DNA of 64,000 nt from contig NZ_JARFYN010000018.1 in assembly GCF_030272695.1 (NCBI RefSeq), positions 1 to 64,000 on the forward strand, written 5' to 3'. This document shows positions 38,117-47,690 of the stretch, piece by piece. This DNA is from Martinezella calliandrae. Lineage in GTDB: Bacteria > Pseudomonadota > Alphaproteobacteria > Rhizobiales > Rhizobiaceae. Within the stretch, counting starts at the first letter, position 1; every line of letters starts with the position of its first letter. The position numbers and the translations under genes were made by a program. The notes under the pieces were generated by a model. The model did not search any database, had not been told where the DNA came from, and saw nothing but the letters and a program-made list of their open reading frames with translations.

Positions 38117-38464
38117 TCAGACCTTTTCCGTCTTCTTGGTCTTGACCTTCGGCTCCGCCGGCGTATCGGGTGACGGTGCCAACAGCTTTCTGAGCGAGGC
38201 AATCTTGTCCTTTACCAGCGGACGGAAGCGGCTAGCGCGGTAAGGCATGTCCGCAGCGCCATAGCCCTCTGGGCCATCGTCATTACCGCGATGGATCTCC
38301 TCGAGCTTCACGCCGATGAACGTGCCGTCGACATAGTGTGTATATTCGCCGACCCAGCGGATCGTGTAGATCGTGCCCTTGCGGATCAATTGGTCGATGC
38401 TGACATGCTTGAACGTGTCATCGATGCAGACGACCTTCTGGCCCACGTGGAAATCGTAGCTCAT
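38117..38464 (-). CDS. Small conserved hypothetical protein
   Basis: 115 residues. A beta-rich N-terminal part (FHVGQKVVCIDDTF, KGTIYTIRWVG) looks like a small SH3/KOW-type barrel. The C-terminal tail is lysine- and proline-rich (about residues 90-115). AGGAGGG precedes the ATG at 38464. I do not recognise a named family. It converges with ddl. Confidence 0.6.
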   Translation of the reverse strand: MSYDFHVGQKVVCIDDTFKHVSIDQLIRKGTIYTIRWVGEYTHYVDGTFIGVKLEEIHRGNDDGPEGYGAADMPYRASRFRPLVKDKIASLRKLLAPSPDTPAEPKVKTKKTEKV

Positions 38465-38569
38465 CCTGCCCTCCTTGAAGCGACGACGGAACATCGTGGC
38501 CCTGGCTCCGGGACAGGGACATAGCCGATGCAGTTCACTTTCCAGAATAAATTATCGCGTGAGTCAAGT

Positions 38570-38797
38570 TCATCTGCCGTTGAGAAAGGCCGCATCTGTC
38601 GCCGGCGGTCGACCAAACATTTTGCGATATTCACGCGTGAACTGCATCTGGCTGTCGTAGCCGACGTCAAATCCAATCTCTCGCGCGCTTGCCTCATGAA
38701 GAAGTAGCCTGCGACGCGCTTCCTGCAGTCGAATGAGCGCTCGATATTGTAGCGGCGTCATCAATGTTACAGCTTTGAAGTGCCGATGCAGCGATGT
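38570..38797 (-). pseudogene. C-terminal remnant of an AraC-family regulator
   Basis: About 75 codons that begin in mid-domain at SLHRHFKAVT and continue through the second helix-turn-helix (ASAREIGFDVGYDSQMQFTREYRKMFG) to an intact stop. The effector domain and the first recognition helix are missing. The frame upstream (toward 38848) reads unrelated sequence because it belongs to the SDR remnant on the other strand. The break is near 38797. Confidence 0.8.
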
Positions 38798-38799
38798 GA

Positions 38800-38979
38800 G
38801 CCTCCTCCGGCAACCAGCCAGGCGATCCTGCCCGCGCCGCTTCCGCAATCATAAAGGCGGTCGAAGCTGAAGTGCCGCCGCTTCGGTTGCCGCTAGGCGC
38901 CCTAGCGCTTGATATTGCTTACAAGCGTCTCGAAGCGCTCAAAACGAATTTCGATGCCTGGAAGGAGGTCACTCATTAG
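38800..38979 (+). pseudogene. C-terminal remnant of a short-chain dehydrogenase
   Basis: 60 codons translate to a typical SDR end: GNQPGDPARAASAIIKAVEA, then PPLRLPLGALALDIAYKRL, ending DAWKEVTH before TAG. An in-frame stop lies just before 38800. The Rossmann fold and the Tyr-Lys active site are lost. With the AraC tail on its left it forms a deletion scar of a once-divergent regulator/dehydrogenase pair. Confidence 0.8.
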
Positions 38980-39230
38980 CGCTGATTTCCCTGATTTTCA
39001 GAGAAACTGACGATCGGACAGGCACGACCATAGCGACCTTATGATTGGCATTGCCCGGTGATGCTCTGGCGAGCAAAGACGACGAATGTCACAGCCCGAT
39101 CAATGTAGCGGTGACAAAGCGAGCCGTTGACAAGCCTTGTGGAAGGCTGGAAATTGCGCGCCAATCCGAGCTACCGTAAGGCCCGGCTTCCATACTCGAT
39201 ACCCGAGGCCCTTTGAAGGCTCCCTAGCCC

Positions 39231-40430
39231 ATGTCCACCCTCCGCCTCATCGCTGACGATCTGACTGGTGCGCTCGACACCGCCGTCGAATTCGTCGGCG
39301 TCTATGGCCCGATCGAAGTGCAGCGTGACGACGCGCTTCCGGCGGACCTGCCGGATTGCCTCGCGATCGATAGCGGCACGCGCGAGAAGTCGGTTACTGA
39401 GGCGGCTGCCATCGTCGGCCGCCTCGCGCCGCTGCTGGAGGGGACCGATCTTGCCTTCAAGAAGGTGGATAGCCTGTTTCGCGGACCTTGGGCCGAAGAA
39501 CTTGCGGCCTGTTTCCGGCTCGGCCACTGGCGGCATTGCATTCTGGCGCCGGCCTTTCCGCATCACGGGCGACACACAAGAGGCGGACGGCAAGTGCTTT
39601 TTGCCGGGAAGGATGCCTGGCGCGATATCAGCGGCGATCTCGTCGCTCATTTGAGAGCGCAGGAATTGCCGGCCTTCAACACAGCGCTCGATCAGACCTC
39701 CGCCGATGGCGTTGCAAACCGGGCCATTCCGGATGGCATTCACGTTTTCGATGCACATTCCGATGACGACCTCGACGCCGTCATAGCATGGGTTTCATCT
39801 GAGCTACAGGAACCGGTCCTTTGGAGCGGCACCGGCGGGCTCGCCCGATCCCTGGCACGGAATATCGATTTGGCGACGCATCGTCTCCCACGTACGGAAA
39901 AAGACGCGAATGAACGAAGCCCCGCACCCGCCGTGCCGATGTCGCGCAGACTGCAAAGACCTGTGCTTGGCCTGTTCGGCTCGGATCAACCGATCACGTT
40001 GGCCCAGCTCCAGGCATGCGGCCCCAATTGGCTGAAGCTTCCGCAAGGTGCGGACGCGGATGCAGTCGATCGACAAATCCGGCAAAGCGGCGTCGCCATG
40101 GTCAGCCTCGATCTGCCGACAGGGCTTGAACGCGACGATGCGGCAAGGCGAATCGAAGCGACCTTCGGCGGCATTGCCAGGGCATTACCAGCTCCGGCTA
40201 CATTGATTGTCGCCGGCGGCGAAACCTTGCGAAATCTTTGCTCGGCGCTCGATGTCACCGCTCTCCGCATCACCGGCCAGGCAGCACCGGGCCTGCCCCG
40301 CTCCATGATTGTCGGCGGCCCCTGGCAAGGGACCACTGTCATCTCCAAATCCGGCGCTTTTGGAGGCCCGACTCTATGGCGCGATCTGCTGAACGAAAAT
40401 GCGCTGATCGCCGGAGGTGAGGAGCCGTGA
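39231..40430 (+). CDS. Four-carbon acid sugar kinase family protein (DUF1537)
   Basis: 399 residues. The N-terminal RLIADDLTGALDTA and KKVDSLFRG and the C-terminal AGGETLRNLCSAL and SKSGAFGGPTLW are hallmarks of the OtnK/DtnK/LtnK family, which phosphorylates acids such as L-threonate, D-erythronate or 3-oxo derivatives. Partners usually found with it (a dehydrogenase and an aldolase or decarboxylase) are absent; only an SDR remnant lies upstream. It sits before a sugar ABC operon on the same strand, 417 bases away. Its substrate is unknown. Confidence 0.87.
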   Translation: MSTLRLIADDLTGALDTAVEFVGVYGPIEVQRDDALPADLPDCLAIDSGTREKSVTEAAAIVGRLAPLLEGTDLAFKKVDSLFRGPWAEELAACFRLGHWRHCILAPAFPHHGRHTRGGRQVLFAGKDAWRDISGDLVAHLRAQELPAFNTALDQTSADGVANRAIPDGIHVFDAHSDDDLDAVIAWVSSELQEPVLWSGTGGLARSLARNIDLATHRLPRTEKDANERSPAPAVPMSRRLQRPVLGLFGSDQPITLAQLQACGPNWLKLPQGADADAVDRQIRQSGVAMVSLDLPTGLERDDAARRIEATFGGIARALPAPATLIVAGGETLRNLCSALDVTALRITGQAAPGLPRSMIVGGPWQGTTVISKSGAFGGPTLWRDLLNENALIAGGEEP

Positions 40431-40519
40431 CGCGATAATTGGCGTTCACGGTGACAGCCCATCGATCAATTGTCAGGCACGCTGTCTGATGCGTGAACTT
40501 CGTGCATGCCACACCCTAG

Positions 40520-40545
40520 CCCTCTGCCCGCAAGCGGGGCGAGGG
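40520..40545. repeat. GC-rich intergenic palindrome
   Basis: CCCTC...GAGGG outer stem and GCCCGC/GCGGGGC inner stem around AA. A related imperfect dyad follows about 70 bases later. Confidence 0.5.
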
Positions 40546-40770
40546 AACGACAGCGCAAGATTACGGGCCTCACTATGTGAGCAGAGCCCGCGTTAGCCAC
40601 TGTAGAGCTCCCTCACCCCGCATCGGTGGGGAGAGAATGGGGATGAGAGGCCGGGCACAAAATTTCGACGACAGCGGCCATGCCGACTTCAAACAGCTCC
40701 CTACCCACTCAAATGAATCCCCTGACATCATTGACAACTGCGGCAACCCGCCCCAATATTTAATTCATTA

Positions 40771-40788
40771 TGAACTAGAGGAAGTTCA
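40771..40788. promoter_or_regulatory. Operator-like palindrome TGAAC-N8-GTTCA before the ABC operon
   Basis: TGAAC (40771-40775) and GTTCA (40784-40788) are separated by eight bases; with flanking bases the arms reach eight (TATGAACT/AGTTCATA). The same half sites and spacing occur at 46454-46471 upstream of iclR. Placed 60 bases before the first permease gene, in AT-rich DNA. Confidence 0.6.
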
Positions 40789-40847
40789 TATAAAAACAGG
40801 TCTAGGCTTTCTGAAGAGTGAGCGGCACGGACCTGAGGAGGAGGCTC

Positions 40848-41726
40848 ATGGGAATCCGGTGGAGCCGTGTCACGCCGCATCTGGCCGTTGCGCCAGCGGC
40901 CCTGATGACGCTCGTATTCTTTATCGGCGCCATTGCCTGGACGGTCTATCTGTCGTTTACGGCGAGCCGACGCTTTCCCGACTACGAACTGGTCGGCTGG
41001 AAACAATATTGGCGCCTGTTTCATGATGCCTCATGGCTGCTGTCGCTGCAGAACCTGGTGATTTTCGCGATCGGCAGCCTGTTCTCCATCATCCTCGGCT
41101 TCATCCTGGCCGCGATGATCGACAAGGAAGTCCACGGCGAGGGCATCTTCCGCACCATCTTTCTCTATCCGCTCGCCATATCGCTGATCGTCACTGGCCT
41201 CGTCTGGCGCTGGCTGTTCAATCCCGGCCTCGGCGTCGAAAACGTGCTGCATTCGCTCGGTTGGCAAAGCGCCTCGTTCAATTGGCTGGCGAGCCAGGAC
41301 ACCGTCATGTTCGGCGTCATTCTCGCTGCCGTCTGGCAGTCGACCGGCTTCTTCATGGCGCTGATGCTCTCCGGTCTGAAATCGATCAATACCGAGATCT
41401 GGCAGGCCGCCCGGCTCGACGGCGTGCCCTTCTGGCGACTCTATATCGAAGTCATCATTCCGATGATGAAGCTCACCTTCTTCACCTGCATCATCCTGCT
41501 CTGCATTGGCGTAGTGAAGGCCTACGACATCATCGTCGCCATGACCAATGCCGGCCCCGGCGGCGCTTCGATCATGCCCGCCTATTTTGTTATCGACGCC
41601 TATTGGCAGAAACAGAATCTTGGCTACGCCTCAGCCGGTGCGACCATCATGCTGCTGACCACGCTCGTCCTGTTCCTGCCTTTGGTTCTGTTAACGATCT
41701 GGAGACAGAAGAGGACCACGACATGA
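40848..41726 (+). CDS. CUT1 sugar ABC transporter permease (MalF type)
   Basis: 292 residues, six hydrophobic helices (first at about 16-38). The EAA-loop equivalent is QAARLDGVPFWRLYIEVIIP. The ATG at 40848 follows GAGGAGG; a GTG at 40818 is in frame but that ribosome site lies after it. First gene of a four-gene unit: permease, permease, ATPase, binding protein. Its stop overlaps the next start (ATGA). Confidence 0.9.
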   Translation: MGIRWSRVTPHLAVAPAALMTLVFFIGAIAWTVYLSFTASRRFPDYELVGWKQYWRLFHDASWLLSLQNLVIFAIGSLFSIILGFILAAMIDKEVHGEGIFRTIFLYPLAISLIVTGLVWRWLFNPGLGVENVLHSLGWQSASFNWLASQDTVMFGVILAAVWQSTGFFMALMLSGLKSINTEIWQAARLDGVPFWRLYIEVIIPMMKLTFFTCIILLCIGVVKAYDIIVAMTNAGPGGASIMPAYFVIDAYWQKQNLGYASAGATIMLLTTLVLFLPLVLLTIWRQKRTTT

Positions 41727-42637
41727 CGGCGATCAGTTCCAATGCCGGCGCGTCTGCCCCCGTCACCACAAAGGCGCGGGGACGACCATTGATCCGGCCG
41801 AGCCGCGTGGTGATCTTCGTCTTTCTGCTAATGGCGGCCGCCTTCTTCGCCGTGCCGCTCTATGTGGTCATCGTCACCTCCTTCAAGACGATGGACCAGA
41901 TCCGTCTCGGGCAGATCTTCTCTTTACCCTCGCCCTGGACCACGGAAGCCTGGTCCTATGCCTGGACGCAGGCCTGTTCCGGCATGAACTGCAACGGCGT
42001 GCGCGTCGGCTTCGTCAATTCACTCTATATCCTGGCGCCGAGCCTGGTGCTGACGATCTCGCTTTCGATCGTCACCGGATACGGCCTGGCGCTCTGGAAC
42101 GTCAAATGGGCGAACGGCTTCCTGTTCGTTCTGTTCATCTGTGCCTTCGTGCCGTTCCAGATCATCATGTATCCGCTGATCAAGATTGCCGGCGGCCTGC
42201 ATATCTACGGCACCACCTTCGGCATTGCCGTCATTCACAGCGTGCTGTCGCTACCCTTTCTGACCCTGATCTTCCGCAATTATTTCCGCGGCCTGCCGCA
42301 GCAGATCATCGCGGCGGCGATGATCGATTCCGGCTCCTTCTGGCGCATCTTCTTCGAGATCGTCCTGCCGATGTCGGGCAATATCATGGTCGTCGTGCTG
42401 ATCCTGATGATCACCGGCATCTGGAACGACTTCCTCGTCGGCCTCACTTTTGGCGCGCAGGACACGCAGCCGATGACCGTGGTGTTGAACAACATCACCG
42501 TGACGACGACCGGCGCCAAGAACTACGCGGTCGACATGGCTTCGGCATTGCTCACCGCCCTGCCGCCGCTCGTCATCTATTTCGTTCTCGGCAAATTCTT
42601 CGTGCAGGGCATCACCGCCGGCGCAATCAAGGGATAG
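41723..42637 (+). CDS. CUT1 sugar ABC transporter permease (MalG type)
   Basis: 304 residues with six hydrophobic helices (first at 27-50, VVIFVFLLMAAAFFAVPLYV). The EAA loop is AAAMIDSGSFWRIFFEIVLP. A short insert with two cysteines (ACSGMNCNG) lies in the first periplasmic loop. It forms the channel with the upstream permease. ATG overlaps the preceding stop by four bases. A longer open frame upstream is only an overlap with the first permease gene in another frame. Confidence 0.9.
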   Translation: MTAISSNAGASAPVTTKARGRPLIRPSRVVIFVFLLMAAAFFAVPLYVVIVTSFKTMDQIRLGQIFSLPSPWTTEAWSYAWTQACSGMNCNGVRVGFVNSLYILAPSLVLTISLSIVTGYGLALWNVKWANGFLFVLFICAFVPFQIIMYPLIKIAGGLHIYGTTFGIAVIHSVLSLPFLTLIFRNYFRGLPQQIIAAAMIDSGSFWRIFFEIVLPMSGNIMVVVLILMITGIWNDFLVGLTFGAQDTQPMTVVLNNITVTTTGAKNYAVDMASALLTALPPLVIYFVLGKFFVQGITAGAIKG

Positions 42638-42641
42638 ACTA

Positions 42642-43745
<1,104 letters not shown>

Positions 43746-43788
43746 GGCGCGAGTTTTGTGAAGATAAGTCTGATGGGAGGAGAAAAGC

Positions 43789-45036
43789 ATGATGAAGTGG
43801 AAAGCTTTTGGCCTGGCCGCGGCATTGCTGGCGGGCACAGTGCTTGGCGGCACGGCTTCGGCCGATGAGGTCGTCGTCTATCATACCTGGTCGAAACCCT
43901 CTGAAATCGCCGCGCTCGGCGTATTGCGCGACGCCTGGGGCAAGGACGGGCACCAGTGGAAGGACCTGTCGATCGCCCACGATTCCGGCGCCAATGTCAG
44001 CTTGATGAACATGATCACCGGCGGCAATCCGCCCGCGATCTTCATGAACTCCGACCCCGGCATTTATCGCGACCTGACCAAGCAGGGCCTTGGTGTACCG
44101 CTGACGAAACTCTTCGATAGCATCGGCGCCACCAAGAATTTTCCGCCAGCCGTCCTCAAGAACATCACGGTCGATGGCGAGATCATGAAGGCGCCGGCGA
44201 CAGTCCATATCGACGGCATGGTCTATTATAACAAGCACGTCGCCGAAGCGACCGGCGTCGATCCCAAGTCCTGGAAATCCCTCGACGATCTCTTTGCGGA
44301 TTTCGACAAGGTGAAAGCCAAGGGATATATCCCGATCGCGCAAGGGGGCGACCAATTCCAGAAGGCCTACCTCTTGCAGGCGGTGATCGCCGCCGAAGAA
44401 GGCCCCGATATCTACAATCGTTTCTATGGCGAAAAGCCTGACAAGAGCGTAATCGACACCCCGGAAATGCGCACGGCGCTGAAGCGCTTCCGCCAGATCC
44501 AGCAGCACACCGATCCCGGCTCGCCCAACCGTCAGTGGAACGACACGACCAATCTCGTCATCACCGGCAAGGCGCTGCTGCAGATCCATGGCGACTGGAT
44601 GAAGGGTGAATTCCTCGCCGCCAACAAGAAGCTCGGCACCGATTTCGACTGCATCAACATCCCCGGGACCAAGGCCGTAGTGGTGACGGTCGATGCCTGG
44701 GGCTTCCTCAACACCAACAATGCCGACACCGCCAAGGCGCAGGAGGATTTCGCCAAGCTTGACGTCGACCCGAAAATCAACGCGGCCTTCGTCCTGAAGA
44801 AGGGCGCTAGCCCCGTTCGCACCGATGTCGACACGTCGGCTCTCGACGCCTGCAACAAGCTCGTCCTCGACACGCTGAAGGACCCTAACAAGCAGGTCTC
44901 CAACCCCTTCAACACCGCCGATGCTGATTGGTATCGAACGATCTGGGAGCAGGCGGACAAATATTGGAGCGACCCGAACCGCAGCGAGGACGATTTCGTC
45001 AAGGCAATGCAGGATGCGTATGATCAGATTTTCTGA
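43789..45036 (+). CDS. CUT1 sugar ABC transporter substrate-binding protein
   Basis: 415 residues. Signal peptide at residues 1-25 (ending GGTASA). The mature start VVVYHTWSKPSEIAALGVL and ITGGNPPAIF resemble glucose/mannose-type binding proteins such as Pseudomonas GtsA. The ligand is probably a mono- or disaccharide. GGGAGGAG precedes the ATG. The gene stands last in its operon, whereas binding-protein genes are usually first, and is followed by a terminator. Confidence 0.9.
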   Translation: MMKWKAFGLAAALLAGTVLGGTASADEVVVYHTWSKPSEIAALGVLRDAWGKDGHQWKDLSIAHDSGANVSLMNMITGGNPPAIFMNSDPGIYRDLTKQGLGVPLTKLFDSIGATKNFPPAVLKNITVDGEIMKAPATVHIDGMVYYNKHVAEATGVDPKSWKSLDDLFADFDKVKAKGYIPIAQGGDQFQKAYLLQAVIAAEEGPDIYNRFYGEKPDKSVIDTPEMRTALKRFRQIQQHTDPGSPNRQWNDTTNLVITGKALLQIHGDWMKGEFLAANKKLGTDFDCINIPGTKAVVVTVDAWGFLNTNNADTAKAQEDFAKLDVDPKINAAFVLKKGASPVRTDVDTSALDACNKLVLDTLKDPNKQVSNPFNTADADWYRTIWEQADKYWSDPNRSEDDFVKAMQDAYDQIF

Positions 45037-45063
45037 TTGGGCTTGTGAAGCAACCGTGACTGA

Positions 45064-45095
45064 ACCCGGCGAGAGTGATTTCGCCGGGTATTTTG
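45064..45095 (+). terminator. Terminator of the sugar ABC operon
   Basis: ACCCGGCGA (45064-45072) pairs with TCGCCGGGT (45081-45089), followed by ATTTTG. It lies 28 bases after the binding-protein stop. Confidence 0.85.
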
Positions 45096-45213
45096 TCGCG
45101 TGGAGAAATTTCCGAGCGTCTCGCGAGACGGCCGCATCAAGTCTTCGCAAGAAAGCCCGAGACGAGGATGGCGCGACCAGCCAATCAATGGTGACGGCGA
45201 TCGCGCATGGCGT

Positions 45214-45405
45214 TCAGTCGTGCTTTTCAGCATCCAGTTCACCATCAAGCCGTTCCCGCAGCGCCGCCATGACGCGATGTGCTGTTTGGATGTCTTCAAG
45301 CGAGAGCCCTTTGGTCATCGCGTTGACGCGCGGGTTATAAGCTTTGATCGCGGCGTCATAGGCTAGCTGGCCTTTGTCGGTCAGCACGACGAGGTGCGCC
45401 CGCCC
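45214..45405 (-). pseudogene. C-terminal remnant of a MarR-family regulator
   Basis: About 63 codons, read directly after and in frame with the stop of the VOC gene: GRAHLVVLTDKGQLAYDAAI, then a helix-rich end (LSLEDIQTAHRVMAALRERL) and a normal stop. RAHLVVLTDKG is the wing of the MarR DNA-binding domain; the preceding helices are missing. The remainder of the 369-base gap holds only the ABC terminator. Confidence 0.7.
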
Positions 45406-45849
45406 TCAGGCCGGCTCCTTTCGCAGCCGTTCGATGGCCTGGAACTGGATGCAATTCGGCGCCATTTCCATGACCTCGATCTGCGTGCCGTCGGGATCTT
45501 CGATCCAGCCGCCGCGATTGTGATCGATGCCGGGTTTTTCCGGGCGCGGCCTGCTCGGATAGATGCCGACTTTTGCCAGCTCCGCGAAGGTCGTGTCGAT
45601 GTTCTCGACCGTCAGGCAGATGTGGAAGATGCCGATGCTGTTCGGCCCGATTTCCAGTCTGTCGATGCCCTTGGGGAAAAGTTCGAGATATTGGTCGTCA
45701 TTGATTCGTAGATAAACGATCCAGGCTTCGCCCTTATCGTTCAGCAGCCGCGTCATCTCGCGAAAGCCGAGCTTGTTATAGAAGGCGAGCGACGCATCGA
45801 GATCGGCAACGCGCAATGCGATGTGGCCGAGATGTTTGAAGAGATCCAT
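45406..45849 (-). CDS. VOC-family (glyoxalase/dioxygenase fold) protein 1
   Basis: 147 residues with one double-beta-alpha-beta-beta-beta unit pair. Probable metal ligands are the histidines of LGHIALRV and GIFHICLTV and the glutamates of YLELFP and IEVMEM. Specific reaction unknown; it could be an isomerase, lyase or dioxygenase acting on a sugar acid or ketone. GGAGG lies within the end of the upstream gene. It is a paralogue of the next gene (shared WIVYLR, YxELFP, GIDHN/GVDHN). Confidence 0.85.
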   Translation of the reverse strand: MDLFKHLGHIALRVADLDASLAFYNKLGFREMTRLLNDKGEAWIVYLRINDDQYLELFPKGIDRLEIGPNSIGIFHICLTVENIDTTFAELAKVGIYPSRPRPEKPGIDHNRGGWIEDPDGTQIEVMEMAPNCIQFQAIERLRKEPA

Positions 45850-45854
45850 CGCGA

Positions 45855-46289
45855 TCAGCCTCCGGCCTTGATGCGGGCGATGGCCTGCAACTGCAGGGCC
45901 TTCTCCCCGAGCTGCATCAGCTCGATCCGGTTGCCTTCGGGATCGGCGATCCAGGCCTGATAGTTGTGATCCACTCCGAGCTTCTTTTCGGCGGTGAGCA
46001 CGACGCCCTTGCTGGTCAGCTCAGCAATCGCACCGTCGATATCGTCGACTTCCAGGCAAAGGTGGTTGAACCCGACATTGGCGAAGGGCGGTGCGCTGTC
46101 GCCGACACCATCAGGAAACAGCTCGATATATTGCGTATCGGTGACGCGCAGATAGACGATCCAGAGACGGTTGTCGCGCTCCAGGCGAAACATCTCATCA
46201 AAGCCGAGCTTGTTGACGTAGAAGTCGAGCGAACGCTCGATGTCCTTGACGCTGACGGCGACGTGGCCGATCGATTTCACATTCTTCAC
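45855..46289 (-). CDS. VOC-family (glyoxalase/dioxygenase fold) protein 2
   Basis: 144 residues. It has the same layout as VOC protein 1: IGHVAVSV and GFNHLCLEV supply histidines, YIELFP and IELMQL the glutamates. The start is GTG at 46289 with GAGGAGG upstream. It ends five bases before VOC 1, so the two arose by tandem duplication and may form a heterodimer. Divergent from iclR across a 330-base gap with a palindrome. Confidence 0.85.
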   Translation of the reverse strand: MKNVKSIGHVAVSVKDIERSLDFYVNKLGFDEMFRLERDNRLWIVYLRVTDTQYIELFPDGVGDSAPPFANVGFNHLCLEVDDIDGAIAELTSKGVVLTAEKKLGVDHNYQAWIADPEGNRIELMQLGEKALQLQAIARIKAGG

Positions 46290-46619
46290 GTACAGTACCT
46301 CCTCTTTGGACTGTCTCCTCAGCCAAAGCCGTCACGGCTTGGCGATCTCCTCTCAGCCATCGGACACATCCGCTCCCGCAGATAGCGCCGGCTTCGACAT
46401 CAGGACCGTCATCGCAAATATGCGCGGAGCATGTGATGCCAAGTGTTTTTATTTGAACTATGATGCGTTCATGTGTGAATTTATGAGTAAATTTCTGCTA
46501 AAGTCAATCGCGGTGATGGTGCTGCGGTGGTGCATTGCGTGGAAGCAGCGCATTGCGTAAGGAATGCAGGGGTAAAGGGTGGAGGATGCCTGCCCACGGC
46601 GTCCGTCTAGGGATTTCTA
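46290..46619. other. Divergent control region, VOC genes / iclR
   Basis: 330 bases. The half next to iclR is AT-rich around 46446-46500 and includes the TGAAC-N8-GTTCA site. No gene is visible. Confidence 0.55.
46454..46471. promoter_or_regulatory. Operator-like palindrome TGAAC-N8-GTTCA before iclR
   Basis: TGAAC at 46454-46458 and GTTCA at 46467-46471, spacer eight bases. Identical half sites and spacing to 40771-40788 upstream of the ABC operon. Probably the binding site of the adjacent IclR protein. Confidence 0.6.
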
Positions 46620-47528
46620 ATGGCTGACATCAGTGAAGAAGCATCGCAGAAATATCGCATTCCGGTCATTGAGCGGATGGTGGATGTCTTTGCCTTGCTC
46701 GAGCGGACACCGGAAGGTGCGACGATCCGAGAGATCGTCAAAGCCGTAAAGCTGTCGCGGACCACGGTCTACCGCATGCTGAATACGCTTAGCGCTCATG
46801 ATTTCGTCCACCGCTCGCCCACCGGCACCTACACGCTCGGGCGGCGGCTGCTGACGCTCGCAGCACATGTGGCGCCGAATGTCGCAAGTTATGATCTCTT
46901 GGCGATCGCCCAGCCGCATCTGAACCAGATGTCGGATGTCACGGGTGAAGGCGGCAAGCTTACCGTGCTATCGGGCGACGAAATCCTCGTCGTCGCTGCG
47001 AGCCAAGGCCGCGGCCAATATGCGCTGACGGCCTCCGCCGGTCAGCGCCTGCCGATCCACGCCGGCGCTGCAGGCAAGATCCTGCTGGCATTCTCCCCAC
47101 AGGAAGATATCGACCGGCGCCTTACCAAACTCGATGCCCTGACCAACCAGACGATCTCGGACCCGGCACGCATGCTGGAGGAACTCGCACACATCCGGGA
47201 ACGCGGCTGGGCGCGCGATACGGGCGAACAGATGGTTGGCGTTCATGCCTTTGCCGCGCCCGTCCGCGATGCCTCGAATGCGGTGATCGCCGCAGTCAGC
47301 ATCCCGTTCGTCGCAGGCGTCGAGGAGCGTCGTGTCGAGGAAATTCGCCGCACGGTAATCGCGACGGCACGGACGATTTCAAAGGACGTCGCGGAAGCAT
47401 CGAAGGATGAGCCTGCGGCCGATATTTCAATGACCACCATGGCGCCATCGGCGAATAAGCATTCATCCGTCGCAAAACGCTCCAATGCGGCAACCACCAA
47501 GGGCCGCGTTGGCCACGTCAAAGCCTAA
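46620..47528 (+). CDS. IclR-family transcriptional regulator
   Basis: 302 residues. The winged helix at about 15-75 has ATIREIVKAVKLSRTTVYRML. The effector domain shows LPIHAGAAGKILLAF and the C-terminal AVIAAVSIPFV. After residue 260 there is a low-complexity basic tail of about 40 residues, not usual in the family. AGGGAT precedes the ATG. It is divergent from the VOC pair and likely regulates it and the sugar ABC operon. Confidence 0.9.
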   Translation: MADISEEASQKYRIPVIERMVDVFALLERTPEGATIREIVKAVKLSRTTVYRMLNTLSAHDFVHRSPTGTYTLGRRLLTLAAHVAPNVASYDLLAIAQPHLNQMSDVTGEGGKLTVLSGDEILVVAASQGRGQYALTASAGQRLPIHAGAAGKILLAFSPQEDIDRRLTKLDALTNQTISDPARMLEELAHIRERGWARDTGEQMVGVHAFAAPVRDASNAVIAAVSIPFVAGVEERRVEEIRRTVIATARTISKDVAEASKDEPAADISMTTMAPSANKHSSVAKRSNAATTKGRVGHVKA

Positions 47529-47690
47529 TCGCGACTATCCAATTGTTTTTATTGATCTAAGCGTAAGTCCCGCCGGTCAACGCATCTTGAGCTAAGCCAT
47601 CGGCTGGACTACCGTAGTATCGCTGCCTTAAAATGGCGGAATTATTGGTTTATTTTCAAAAGATTGTACCGCGTGTTGGCGTATGCGTAC

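Larger units (their letters stand above)
40431..40847. other. Intergenic region with small palindromic elements
   Basis: 417 bases between the kinase gene and the ABC operon. Two GC-rich dyads stand close together: CCCTC-T-GCCCGC with its mate ending GAGGG at 40545, and a similar one at about 40610-40640 (CTCACCCC with GGGGAGAG). Such elements are common in rhizobial intergenic DNA. The last 100 bases are AT-rich and hold the operator at 40771. A plus-strand frame of 149 codons here is not a gene. Confidence 0.55.

Noticed and set aside
40520..40655. CRISPR-like repeats
   Set aside because: Only two imperfect dyads without regular spacers; typical rhizobial intergenic palindromes.
40577..41026. 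149-codon plus-strand frame before the ABC operon
   Set aside because: Runs through palindromic intergenic DNA and into the permease gene in another frame; no ribosome binding site.
41033..41722. 5' part of a 534-codon plus-strand frame
   Set aside because: This part overlaps the first permease gene in another frame; the true second permease starts at 41723.
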